A DNA stretch of 25,962 bases, taken from JBBRLG01 sp038231495 (GTDB taxonomy: Bacteria; Planctomycetota; Planctomycetia; Gemmatales; Gemmataceae). Shown piece after piece: positions 1 to 7,913 of this stretch. Each line of letters begins with the position of its first letter. Position 1 is the first letter of the stretch. A model generated the notes under the pieces. That model saw only the letters and a program-made list of their open reading frames with translations. It searched no databases and was not told where the DNA came from. Location of the stretch: NCBI GenBank assembly GCA_038231495.1, contig JBBRLG010000026.1:1-25962 (forward strand), read 5' to 3'. A program made the translations under genes and the position numbers.

Positions 1-35
1 GAAGCGCGAGCGCGGGACCGTCCCTCGCTCGCGCT
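1..35. repeat. Palindromic GC-rich element at the left edge
   Basis: Arms 3-17 and 21-35 are inverted copies matching at 14 of 15 positions, with a 3-base loop (ccg). No T-tract follows on either side, so an intrinsic terminator is unlikely. It resembles GCGCGAGCG-type dispersed palindromes that I recall from Gemmata-like genomes; copy number cannot be tested here. Confidence 0.5.
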
Positions 36-138
36 GCGGGCTTGTGTTCTGCCAATCGTGCTGTTTCGGGAACACGACGCCTACCCGACCAAGCTCCCGA
101 TGGCGTTGCCTTTGAGCGACCGGCAGCGGACGCCCTAT

Positions 139-288
139 CCACCCTTGCCAAAGCGCAACAATCTTGGCAAGGGTGGGATTTTGGCACACAGCGACTGTCA
201 GGAGCAGCCAGCGGCGCTGATAGACCCTTGCCAAAGGTGTGGCAAACAGTGGCGAGGGTGGGTGGCAAGGGTCGGTTTGGCAAGGGTC
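139..288. repeat. Cluster of TTGGCAAGGG inverted and direct repeats
   Basis: The motif TTGGCAAGGG, or its complement CCCTTGCCAA, occurs repeatedly. A perfect 13-base inverted pair lies at 139-151 and 164-176. A second perfect 13-base pair (GACCCTTGCCAAA and TTTGGCAAGGGTC) lies at 223-235 and 276-288. A further partial copy, GGCAAGGGT, is at 264-272. No credible gene is visible in 1-330. The function is unknown; tandem protein-binding sites or a decayed mobile palindrome are both possible. Confidence 0.6.
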
Positions 289-330
289 CCTTTGGCGGCA
301 GCCGGGTGTGCAGAATGTTCGTGCCGAGGT

Positions 331-376
331 AAAAAAGGGCCGCGGCTGCGAGGTTGCCCTTCGCGGCCACGGCCCT
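331..376 (-). terminator. Intrinsic terminator after the PEP-CTERM gene
   Basis: The arms 336-351 and 361-376 form a 16-pair stem, 14 Watson-Crick and two that become G-U pairs in the RNA, with a 9-base loop. On the minus strand the stem is followed directly by six T. It starts 25 bases past the stop of the PEP-CTERM gene and closes the minus-strand gene set. Confidence 0.85.
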
Positions 377-401
377 TGTTATTGCCTATCGCTTTGCCGT
401 G

Positions 402-1040
402 CTAGACCGGCATCAAGCGCCGGCGCAATTGTCGCAATGAAACGCCGAAGAGGCCCGTACCCCCAAAGCAGGCCAGCACCAGCGTCGAAGGTTCCGGAAC
501 GTCACGGATGCCGAGACTGGCGACCGCCACGTGGGCACCGATGCTGCCCTGGTTGTCCGACGACGGCGGGCCGGGCGGCGAGTAGGGTCCAACGGTAATC
601 TTGTAGTGGTTGCCGCCCAGGTCCAGGGGCTTGAAGGTCGGGCCGATGAACAAGTTTTCAACGTTCGCACTTAAGGCGGAAAACGTGCCGGAGAGTTTCC
701 CGGCGAACGTGACCGAGCCGGAAAGGCCGGACGCCTTGTCGGTCAGGGTCAGCGTGAGGGTGTAAAAGCCGCCGGTCTTCAGCTTGTCGGGCTTGGCTTC
801 GGCGGCCCTACTAACCGTGCGGAGGTTGGCGGCGCCGATGTCCGAGTTGTTGGCCCCGGTTCCGGGGTTTTCCAGGTCGAACACGACCTTGCCCTTGCCG
901 GGCGCGTCGGCGTGGACCACCCCCGAGACGGGGCTCATGGTCCAGCTATAGTCCCATTTGATGACATCCGCGCGTGCGGTAGCTCCCGCGAGTAGCGTCG
1001 TGGCGAGCGCGAACACAAAAAGGTGCTTTGGACGGGTCAT
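402..1040 (-). CDS. PEP-CTERM sorting-domain protein
   Basis: This is a secreted protein of 212 residues and a probable substrate of the exosortase encoded in the same window. It has an N-terminal signal peptide (residues 1-24, MTRPKHLF then a hydrophobic run ending ATARA), a beta-rich body without recognisable domain, and a canonical C-terminal PEP-CTERM tail: VPEPST at 181-186, a hydrophobic segment, then LRRRL just before the stop. By family knowledge the exosortase cuts near the PEP motif and the protein moves to the surface or EPS matrix. An in-frame ATG lies 39 bases upstream at 1079, but the ATG at 1040 is preceded by a purine-rich GGAAAGGA site and opens directly on the signal peptide, so it is preferred. 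A strong terminator follows, and 432 bases separate it from the gene upstream, so it probably has its own promoter. The body's function is unknown. Confidence 0.9.
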   Translation of the reverse strand: MTRPKHLFVFALATTLLAGATARADVIKWDYSWTMSPVSGVVHADAPGKGKVVFDLENPGTGANNSDIGAANLRTVSRAAEAKPDKLKTGGFYTLTLTLTDKASGLSGSVTFAGKLSGTFSALSANVENLFIGPTFKPLDLGGNHYKITVGPYSPPGPPSSDNQGSIGAHVAVASLGIRDVPEPSTLVLACFGGTGLFGVSLRQLRRRLMPV

Positions 1041-1062
1041 TAACGTGGGTCCTTTCCTATCC

Positions 1063-1077
1063 GTGGTATTTGACCAC
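1063..1077. promoter_or_regulatory. Short palindrome in the PEP-CTERM gene leader
   Basis: GTGGT and ACCAC are perfect inverted 5-base arms around a 5-base AT-rich centre, 22 bases upstream of the start codon at 1040 and just upstream of its ribosome binding site. It could be an operator or a small hairpin in the mRNA leader. Arms of 5 bases are common by chance, so this is tentative. Confidence 0.25.
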
Positions 1078-1370
1078 ACTCAAAAACTCGGATCGAACCA
1101 GTTGATCACTCCCAGTGAGCGGCCGATCCACGCCTAACGGGCAAAACGGGGTTGCAACACGACCTCCTGTCTGGGGAAAAACGGAGGGAAAACAGCCAAA
1201 ACCAAGGCATTCACGGTTAAGCAAGGGACGCAGTGTAAAGGGAATGCCCCGGCGAGTCAAGAGAGGCATTTCGCACAATCGGCCCACGTGGCAACGTCTG
1301 GCCGGGAGGGGGGTTAAAGGGTTTGTGGCGGGTTTATGCGGGCGTCCGAGGGCGGCGAAAACGAAGCGAA

Positions 1371-1415
1371 TTGGGGCGGCTGGCCAGGCTTTCGGCTCCG
1401 GGCCGGCCGCCCCAA
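1371..1415. repeat. Inverted repeat downstream of the deacetylase-like gene
   Basis: Arms 1371-1385 and 1401-1415 match at 14 of 15 positions (TTGGGGCGGC core) around a 15-base loop. It lies 58 bases past the stop of the minus-strand gene 1473-2939. It has no clean T-run, so it may stabilise the 3' end of the transcript or be another dispersed palindrome rather than a classical terminator. Confidence 0.5.
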
Positions 1416-1472
1416 CAGGGCAAGGCGGGCAACGGGGGATTTTTGAAGCATTTCACTAACCTGCCACCAGCC

Positions 1473-2939
1473 CTAGGTGGCGACGCCGAGCGGTAGGCCC
1501 GTAGGGGCGACATCCAACAACGCGGCAAGTTCCGGCGGATCGACTGCAACGGGACCGTGCGCATCGACCCGCAGGGAGGCAAGCGCGCCGTCGTGGTAGG
1601 TCGCCTCCACTTCTCGGATTGTCCCCGACAAAGACCGCAGACTCCCCTCCGCGAACTCGATCCGCGTCGGTTTGCGTTCCAACACTTCTAGCCGGACCAA
1701 GTGGGGAGTGTAGGTATGGAGGTGCCACGGGCTAGAACAGGCGATGACCCGGTTGGCGGGCGGCGGTACCAGGTAGTCGCGGTAATCGTTGGGGTCGCCC
1801 GTGTGCCCGGCCTCGGCCGCCTTGGCGATGTTGTAGGCCTCGCGGGCCGTGACGTAGTGCAACCGGAAGGGCGGTCGGGTCCACCAGTGTTCCATCGCCG
1901 CAAACGTCTCGTCGGTCGGGCGGCCCAGGAACGATTTCCGGTTCTGCATTGCGTGAGTGTGCAGCTTGACGAACAGCCACTCCGGCCGCCCCCGGACGTG
2001 GACGTGGGCCGACAGCCAGCCGGCCAGGCGGCGCGGGTGTGCCGGCGAGTAGTCCTCAACGGCCCCGTCCTGGAGGCAGCCATTGCGCCAGTCGATGCTG
2101 ACCGGCCCCTGGAACATGAGCAAATCGCCGGAGGCCGCACGGCCACACGCGAGATCGACGCCGGTGTCGTAGGACTTGGGTTTGCCGTCTTCCGTGGCGT
2201 AATAAAGCGAATTAACCTTGCGCGGTTGGGGGGCCGTGCCCAGCGACGGGAAGGTGAAATCGGCATAGCAACCGGCGTCCCGCAGGGCGGCAATCTCCGT
2301 GGGGCAGCCGCTCACGGCGTCGTCGCCAGCCCCGTTGTCCAGGGCGGAGTTGCCCGCGATGTAAGCGAACAACGCCCGCGGCTGTTCCTCGGCCGTCAAC
2401 ATCGCGCCGCAGCGGTTGAACCACGCAACGCCGTCGGCCAGCGTCCGTGCCATCGTCGCGTGCGTGTCGTGGCCGTGGTGCAGGTGGAATTCGACTTCCC
2501 CGTAGCCCCGAAACGTGCATTCACTTAGCGCCTGGACGCAACCGGGGTTGGGGTAGTCGTAGCGGTAGAACCAGGTGTGCTGCGGCGGCCGCCCGTCCGA
2601 GTCCCGATGCGGTTCGGCCAGCGCCTCGTACTCGGCACACCACGACTGCACCGATTCGACCGCGGCGGCGTCGCCGAAGCGGCGGGCCGGCTCGTAGTGG
2701 TCGGTCACGAGCACCATCACGTCGATCGGCCTGTCGGCCGGCACGAGGTCCCGGGTGAACGGTTTGTGGTGGCGAAGGTAGCCGGGCAGCCACCCGCCAC
2801 GCAGACCCCGCCAACGCAGAACGCGGTACAGGAAGAGTGGCAACCGCCCCAACCCGTGGAGAAACGAAGGCCCCGACTCGAAGTCGTGGGCCAGGACTGT
2901 CGGGCATTGGCTCGCCGCGCTGCTTGGTGTGTCCGTCAT
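1473..2939 (-). CDS. Uncharacterised polysaccharide-deacetylase-like protein
   Basis: A 488-residue protein that I cannot place in a named family. Features suggest a metal-dependent beta/alpha-barrel related to polysaccharide deacetylases: a strand followed by D80-H81 (VTDHYEP), a His-rich segment EFHLHHGHDTH (150-160), a GCPTEIAALRDAGCYADFTF stretch (211-230) like the deacetylase region after the His motif, and a late LHTH (326-329) resembling the family's final catalytic His motif. There is no signal peptide and no clear membrane segment. An alternative ATG lies at 2951; 2939 is chosen because GGGGA sits at a usable distance upstream. The gene starts 20 bases after the stop of the CapK-like gene, so they are probably co-transcribed. 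A role in trimming or modifying the polysaccharide is inferred from fold hints and context. Confidence 0.8.
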   Translation of the reverse strand: MTDTPSSAASQCPTVLAHDFESGPSFLHGLGRLPLFLYRVLRWRGLRGGWLPGYLRHHKPFTRDLVPADRPIDVMVLVTDHYEPARRFGDAAAVESVQSWCAEYEALAEPHRDSDGRPPQHTWFYRYDYPNPGCVQALSECTFRGYGEVEFHLHHGHDTHATMARTLADGVAWFNRCGAMLTAEEQPRALFAYIAGNSALDNGAGDDAVSGCPTEIAALRDAGCYADFTFPSLGTAPQPRKVNSLYYATEDGKPKSYDTGVDLACGRAASGDLLMFQGPVSIDWRNGCLQDGAVEDYSPAHPRRLAGWLSAHVHVRGRPEWLFVKLHTHAMQNRKSFLGRPTDETFAAMEHWWTRPPFRLHYVTAREAYNIAKAAEAGHTGDPNDYRDYLVPPPANRVIACSSPWHLHTYTPHLVRLEVLERKPTRIEFAEGSLRSLSGTIREVEATYHDGALASLRVDAHGPVAVDPPELAALLDVAPTGLPLGVAT

Positions 2940-2959
2940 GGTGCAAAACATCCCCGCGG

Positions 2960-4354
2960 TTAGCCGCCCAGTGTCCTACTGCCCGCCATATAGCCGGGAG
3001 TCACGCTGGAACGGCTGAAGAGGAACTTTCCCGACGCCTCGGCGGGTAAGTCGTCCACGATTTCTACGTCCACCACTGCCTCGTCACCCAGGTATTGCCG
3101 GGTCGTGCGGCGCAGGTAGTCCGCGTCCTCACCGGGCACAAAGTCGCGGCCGGGTTTGATGCGGTAAGTGATAGCCGCCGCCGTGTGCTGATGAATTTGC
3201 ACCTGGCCCAGGCTCGGCCGCTGGGCGACGACGTAGGTGGCGAGAAAGACGCCGGAAACCAGTTGACCATCGCAGCCGACCAGGAAATCCGTGACCCGAC
3301 CGGCTACCTTTTCGAGGCGCGGCAGGCCGCGTCCGCACGGGCACTCCCCGGCCGCCCAACTCCCCATGTCGCCGATGCGGTAGCGGATCAACGGCATGGC
3401 GTGGTTGAGCAAGTCCGTTACAAAGATGGCCCCGACTTCCCCAGGCCGGGCCGGGCCGTCCGGCGTTTCGATCTCAAGGTAAAGCCCCTCGGCCATGACG
3501 TGCAACCCGCGGTGGGCGTCGCACTCACTTGCCAGGACGCTCACCTCGCGGCAGCCGTAGCGGTTGAACACGCGACAACCGAAAACCTCTTCCAGCAGTT
3601 CCCGGTCCGCAGTTTCCAGAGTCTCCGCCGAGGTAACAATGGCGTGGGGTTGGTAGGCATCCAGGTTGTTTGCCTTGAGATAACGAGCGAATAACACCGC
3701 CGACCGGGCGTAGGCCTGGATGAGCTTCGGGCGGTAGCGGTGCAGTGCCTGGTGAAAGGCGATCAGCTTGGCCTCGGTGACGTGGCCCGTGTCTAGCCAT
3801 AGGGGTTCGCGCAACAGTAGCCCGCGCAAGCGGCCCCGCCAGTGGTCGGTGGGGCGGTCGCGTGGCGCGCCCCAGATGACCGCGGCCTTGTCGCCGACTT
3901 CCCAGCCGGCCCAGCGGTTGTGCCGAAGAGTGGCCGCGGCGCGCGAGCACTTGCGGTCGCCGCCCAGGAAGAACGCGACGGGACTGCCCGTAGACCCGCC
4001 CGTCTGATTGGGAATCAGGTCGGCGCGCGGCCAGTTGCGGGCCACGAGAGCGTCGCGGTTCTCCTGAATTTCCCGCTTTTCCAACGGCGGCACCGCGCGC
4101 AGGTCTTCCAAACAGGAAACGTCGTCGGGGTGAAATCCGGCACGGTCAAAGCGCTCGCGGTAGAACGGGCACTGCCCGTAAGCGTGGCGGAGTAGGACTT
4201 TCAGCCGTGCGAGTTGCAACGTCTCGATCTGGTCGGCGGGCAGCCACTGCGAGCGCTCGAATTCGCGCAAGTAGCGGAGCTGGGCGGCTTCGCCCGCGCG
4301 CCAGAGGGACAGCGGCAAGAAAACGTCGCGAACGAGTCGTTGATAAAATGCCAT
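2960..4354 (-). CDS. CapK / phenylacetate-CoA ligase-like adenylating enzyme
   Basis: A 464-residue member of the ANL superfamily, of the CapK branch common in capsule and EPS clusters. Visible motifs are the ATP-binding P-loop TGGSTGSP (118-125), YGCRE (266-270) at the position of the adenine-binding motif, YRIGDM (325-330) with the conserved Asp, and a CPCGR segment (338-342) typical of this branch. Length is normal. Known relatives activate carboxylic acids as adenylates, and sometimes as thioesters. The substrate of CapK-type proteins in polysaccharide loci is generally unknown. It lies between the asparagine-synthase-like and deacetylase-like genes, with gaps of 45 and 20 bases, suggesting a shared modification step. 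AAGGAAGG precedes the start. Confidence 0.9.
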   Translation of the reverse strand: MAFYQRLVRDVFLPLSLWRAGEAAQLRYLREFERSQWLPADQIETLQLARLKVLLRHAYGQCPFYRERFDRAGFHPDDVSCLEDLRAVPPLEKREIQENRDALVARNWPRADLIPNQTGGSTGSPVAFFLGGDRKCSRAAATLRHNRWAGWEVGDKAAVIWGAPRDRPTDHWRGRLRGLLLREPLWLDTGHVTEAKLIAFHQALHRYRPKLIQAYARSAVLFARYLKANNLDAYQPHAIVTSAETLETADRELLEEVFGCRVFNRYGCREVSVLASECDAHRGLHVMAEGLYLEIETPDGPARPGEVGAIFVTDLLNHAMPLIRYRIGDMGSWAAGECPCGRGLPRLEKVAGRVTDFLVGCDGQLVSGVFLATYVVAQRPSLGQVQIHQHTAAAITYRIKPGRDFVPGEDADYLRRTTRQYLGDEAVVDVEIVDDLPAEASGKFLFSRSSVTPGYMAGSRTLGG

Positions 4355-4399
4355 GAGCTACGTCGCCTTCCTTGACTCGGGAGCGTGGCATGGTGCGGC

Positions 4400-6241
4400 T
4401 TAGCGAACGTCGGCAACGACTGGCACCGCGAGGTCGGGCACCGCTGCGCGTCCGGGGTTGCGCGGCAGGCTGCGGTCGATGAACAGCTTGTGCCATAGGT
4501 CGAAGCAGAGCAGACTATAAAGAAACCAGTTCGGGCAGGCAAGGGAAGATTGCAAGGTGCGGCGGTCTACGAAGTCGTAGGTGCCGATCTGCTCCACCAA
4601 TGGCCGGAGTTGGCCGCCGGGTGCCAGCCATTCAAAGATGGGTTGGCCGAAGCCGAGCTTGGAGCGGTGGGCCAGCGCGCCCGCGCCGTTGCGCACGAGC
4701 GCCGCTTTCAGGAGAGCCTTCGGCCGCCGGAATCGGAACCGTGCGTCCGGGGCGAGGTTGACGACGAACCGGAGCATACGCGAGTCGAGGAACGGACAGC
4801 ACAAATCGGCCCCGGCCCGGTTGAACAACGTCGTCCACAGCGACGCGCTGTCCGTCGCTTCCGCCAGGTAGCCGATCGCGTGCAGCCGGTCCATCGGTTC
4901 GTCGGGCACGCTGAAATGATCGAGCAGCGCACGCCGGTCGGCGAGTGCGTCGGCAACGGCCGGTTCACCAAAGCACGCTGCCACCCCCGCCCAGTCGGTG
5001 AAGACCGCCGCCCGGTTGACCGGATGCGCAAACTCGCCCACCGCGCCCAGGTGGTCCGCCAGCCACAGCGTGCTACCGACCCGGTCGCACTTCGCCAGGC
5101 GGGCCAGGACCGCCGCACTTTGCCTGAGACAACGCGAAGGCAGCAGGGAGCGTGCGAGGCGCGCGTTGTGTACCTGGTTGGCCAAGCCCAGGCCGAAGAG
5201 GCTGTCGGCCCCCTCCCCACACAGCGCGGTTTGCTTCCCCTGGGCCACCAGCTCGTCGGCGAGGCGGCCGAAGTAGGCGCTTTGAACGTGGTTGGGCGGC
5301 TCGCCGGTTGTCGCGATCAGGTCGAGGAGGTAGGAGGCGTAGGGACCGTCCGCGGGCACTAGCCGGTGTCGGGTGCCGAGCAGGGCCGACGCGCTGACGG
5401 CATAATCGGTGTCGGGCCAGGTGCGCGGGTGATCGACGCTAATCGAGTAGGTGTCCGGCAACCCGTTCGCCGTGCCGCGCAGGCGGTTCCAAACCACCTG
5501 GAGGTAGGAGCTATCAACCCCGCCGGACAGGAGGTTGGTCGTCTGCGGTCGGCCGGCACCGCAGTCGCCGAGGACGTCGTTCATCGTCGCTTCCAGCCGG
5601 CCGACCGCGTCCTCTTCCCGCACCGGCTCGCCACGGAACGACGCGAAGGTCTGCCGCTGAACCCGTTCCAACCCCTGGGCCTCCCAGGTCAGTTGCTCGC
5701 CGGGCAGTAGGCGGTAAATCCCCTCAAACAGGGTTTCGCGTCCGGGCACAAAGCGCGAAATGAAATAAGCCGGTAGTGCCCGCCGGTTGACGCCCGCCGG
5801 TTCGCTCAGGGCGTCGAGTACCTGGGTCAGGTTATTGCCAAACAACAACCCGGCATGGTTCGCGTGGTAGTAGGTAAAGCCGGAACCGACGAAGTTGCGA
5901 TAGAGGAGTACCCGACCCGCGTGAGCGTCCAGGAGTGCCAGGGTAAAACTGCCTTCCAATCCGGAGATTGGAAGCGTCCCCTGTTCGAGGTAGTGGGCGC
6001 GGATTTCCTCGGCGACGCGGTCGAGTTCCGATTGGCTTCGCCGACTGCCCAGGCGCACTGTGCCCCGGACTACCAGGGCCAGCGAGTCCCAGGAGTACAA
6101 ACGGCAGCTGGGGCCGGCGGTGCGAACGAAGACGTTGCCGGCGTGCCACGCCCCCCGGTCATCCACCACCGGACTAGGTCGTTCGGTCTGCCGCGCATTG
6201 TTCCGGTGCTTGTGAATCCCACCGAAATAACCTGTTTCCAT
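4400..6241 (-). CDS. Asparagine-synthase-like amidotransferase, N-terminal Cys absent
   Basis: A 613-residue protein with a degenerate class II glutaminase-like N-terminal half (about 1-200) and a full C-terminal synthetase domain with the ATP pyrophosphatase P-loop SGGVDSS (239-245) and CGEGADSLFG (341-350). The start at 6241 is chosen because a strong GGAGG site lies 7 bases upstream; an in-frame ATG at 6286 has no such support. In glutamine-using asparagine synthetases Met1 is followed by the nucleophilic Cys2. Here the N-terminus is METGYFGGI and no Cys appears until residue 46, so glutamine hydrolysis is not expected. The synthetase half could still adenylate a carboxylate and join it to an amine. 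In EPS loci such proteins are thought to amidate sugars or substituents; that role is inference. Confidence 0.9.
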   Translation of the reverse strand: METGYFGGIHKHRNNARQTERPSPVVDDRGAWHAGNVFVRTAGPSCRLYSWDSLALVVRGTVRLGSRRSQSELDRVAEEIRAHYLEQGTLPISGLEGSFTLALLDAHAGRVLLYRNFVGSGFTYYHANHAGLLFGNNLTQVLDALSEPAGVNRRALPAYFISRFVPGRETLFEGIYRLLPGEQLTWEAQGLERVQRQTFASFRGEPVREEDAVGRLEATMNDVLGDCGAGRPQTTNLLSGGVDSSYLQVVWNRLRGTANGLPDTYSISVDHPRTWPDTDYAVSASALLGTRHRLVPADGPYASYLLDLIATTGEPPNHVQSAYFGRLADELVAQGKQTALCGEGADSLFGLGLANQVHNARLARSLLPSRCLRQSAAVLARLAKCDRVGSTLWLADHLGAVGEFAHPVNRAAVFTDWAGVAACFGEPAVADALADRRALLDHFSVPDEPMDRLHAIGYLAEATDSASLWTTLFNRAGADLCCPFLDSRMLRFVVNLAPDARFRFRRPKALLKAALVRNGAGALAHRSKLGFGQPIFEWLAPGGQLRPLVEQIGTYDFVDRRTLQSSLACPNWFLYSLLCFDLWHKLFIDRSLPRNPGRAAVPDLAVPVVADVR

Positions 6242-6282
6242 GAAGCACCTCCAGGGTGAGGGGAAGGACACGCCGAAGCGCG

Positions 6283-7842
6283 TCACGTCGAGGAATGGAC
6301 CGGGGCAGAGCTAACCGCAGTGGGTCGCGTCAGGGGCAAGTCGCCAAGAGGACTACGCGACGCCTGGGTCTGAGGCAAAGGTTTCAGGAGTCGAGACCGT
6401 AACGCCAAAACGATGTCTCGTAGGTAGGTTTTCTCGGCCCGGGCAACGAGACCCACCTGCCAGGCGATCAGTGGAACGGCCGCGTACAACGTCAGTTTCA
6501 CGGGTGCCCAACTCCACGTCGCGGGCACCAACCGCGAAACGGCCCAGGTGCCCCCGGCGAGGACCAGCACAAGGAACACCCGCCGCCATTCGTAGCGCAC
6601 CGGAAAAACGCGCTGACTTACGACCCAGGTGACGAGGAACAAAAAAGCAAAACCGCCGAGCGTGGCCGCGGCTGCCCCCACACTTCCGTAGCGGGGAATG
6701 AGTAGGCAGTACAGCACCAACATTACGGCCGTGGCGGAAAGCGTGATGCCGAGCTTCATCCCCGAACGCCGGGAGACGTAAAACCCCGCGTCCATCAGGG
6801 CGGCCGCCGTTTGACAGAAGCCCGCAAGAACAACGATGCCGATTACATTCACGGCAGCGCCGTAACGACCCCCGCCTAGCAGCAGCACCACCTCGTCCTG
6901 GAAAAGACACAGGCCTAGCCCGACAAGCGCATACGCCGCCAGGATGCGCGTGAACGCCCGGCCGAAAACGGAGGGCGCGTCCGCCGAACGTGCCGCCTGG
7001 TACATAAGACTGCTCCAGACCATATAGAGCGGTCCCAGGCTGAACATGCCCACGCCCAGGGCGAGCTTGTAACCCAGGCCGTAGGTGGCGACCTCCTCCT
7101 CGCCGAAACATTTCAGCAGGAAAAAGCGGTCCCCGTGCTGCATGAGTAGGAAGCCCAGTCCCCCCGGCAGAAAGGGCAGCGCAAATCGCAGGAGAGCACG
7201 GACGTTGGCAGCCCTGGGCCAGGCGCCGCGATAATAAAGCTCCCAGCAACTGAGGGCGATGCCATACACCGCGGAAGTGGCGACGGTGGCGAGCAACACG
7301 CCCCAGGCCCGCAGATCGAGCCAGCCGACCAGCACGAAACAGAGCAGCACGCGCACGAGAAACTGACTGACCGAAATCACCAGAAACCGGACGGATTGAA
7401 TGCGCGATTGCACCAACGACAGCGGCATCAGGCTAAGCGGTTCAAGGAGGATGGCGACCACTGCCAGGCGGAGCAGGTTGGGCGAAATCGTCCCGTTTTT
7501 CGTGGCCAACAGGTCGGTCAGTGGACCGGAGGCCAGGATCACCGACCCGCCGACCAGGGCACTGAAACCCAGGACGAGCAACATGGCCGCGCCAAAAATG
7601 CGGCGTCGTTCCTGCTCGTCGTCGGTCTGCTGGTAGAAGGTCAGCAAGGCCTGGCGCAAGCCGCCGATCAGTAACACGGTGCCGACCGTTTCGGCCAGGC
7701 GGTCGAGGATTTCGACGACGCCGTTTTCCGCCTCGCACATGGCCCGGAGGTAAAGGGGAACCAGGACGAAGCTGCCGGCGCGGACCAGCATGTTCGCGAC
7801 GCCGTAGACCGCCGCGTGCTTGAGAAAAGCCTGATCCTTCAT
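6283..7842 (-). CDS. Wzx-like polysaccharide flippase (MATE/MOP family)
   Basis: A 519-residue, very hydrophobic protein with about 12-14 predicted membrane spans, beginning MKDQAFLKHAAVYGVANMLV as in oligosaccharide flippases of the MOP superfamily. It would carry the lipid-linked repeat unit across the inner membrane. The reading frame stays open up to 8007, but the ATG at 7842 is preferred: AGAGGGATAGGGG lies just before it, and the extra 55 residues would be encoded largely by one arm of the palindromic repeat at 7914-8014, with no flippase character. It lies 41 bases upstream of the asparagine-synthase-like start. The family is clear from topology and the N-terminus; specificity is unknown. 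Confidence 0.88.
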   Translation of the reverse strand: MKDQAFLKHAAVYGVANMLVRAGSFVLVPLYLRAMCEAENGVVEILDRLAETVGTVLLIGGLRQALLTFYQQTDDEQERRRIFGAAMLLVLGFSALVGGSVILASGPLTDLLATKNGTISPNLLRLAVVAILLEPLSLMPLSLVQSRIQSVRFLVISVSQFLVRVLLCFVLVGWLDLRAWGVLLATVATSAVYGIALSCWELYYRGAWPRAANVRALLRFALPFLPGGLGFLLMQHGDRFFLLKCFGEEEVATYGLGYKLALGVGMFSLGPLYMVWSSLMYQAARSADAPSVFGRAFTRILAAYALVGLGLCLFQDEVVLLLGGGRYGAAVNVIGIVVLAGFCQTAAALMDAGFYVSRRSGMKLGITLSATAVMLVLYCLLIPRYGSVGAAAATLGGFAFLFLVTWVVSQRVFPVRYEWRRVFLVLVLAGGTWAVSRLVPATWSWAPVKLTLYAAVPLIAWQVGLVARAEKTYLRDIVLALRSRLLKPLPQTQASRSPLGDLPLTRPTAVSSAPVHSST

Positions 7843-7913
7843 GCCCCTATCCCTCTGATTCCGGTTAGTTGCTGTGCCCGGCTGGTGCCGGATCCTTGGG
7901 AGTGCCGGTCGCC

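Larger units (their letters stand above)
1041..1472. other. Intergenic region upstream of the PEP-CTERM gene
   Basis: The 432 bases between two minus-strand genes contain no convincing ORF. Near the gene start there is a short palindrome (1063-1077) and near the other end a larger hairpin (1371-1415). The promoter of the PEP-CTERM gene should lie here. I looked for sigma-54 elements (GGCAC-N5-TTGC) and good sigma-70 boxes and found none that I would call. Confidence 0.5.

Noticed and set aside
42..598. Overlapping small plus-strand frames at the left edge
   Set aside because: They run through the repeat cluster and the terminator and have no coding character.
1177..1201. Three A-tracts at roughly helical spacing (bent DNA) upstream of the PEP-CTERM gene
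   Set aside because: The spacing is uneven (about 11 and 9 bases) and no promoter boxes could be placed beside it.
1115..1459. 114-residue plus-strand open frame in the intergenic region
   Set aside because: No ribosome site, biased Arg/Gly/Lys composition, and it crosses the hairpin at 1371-1415.
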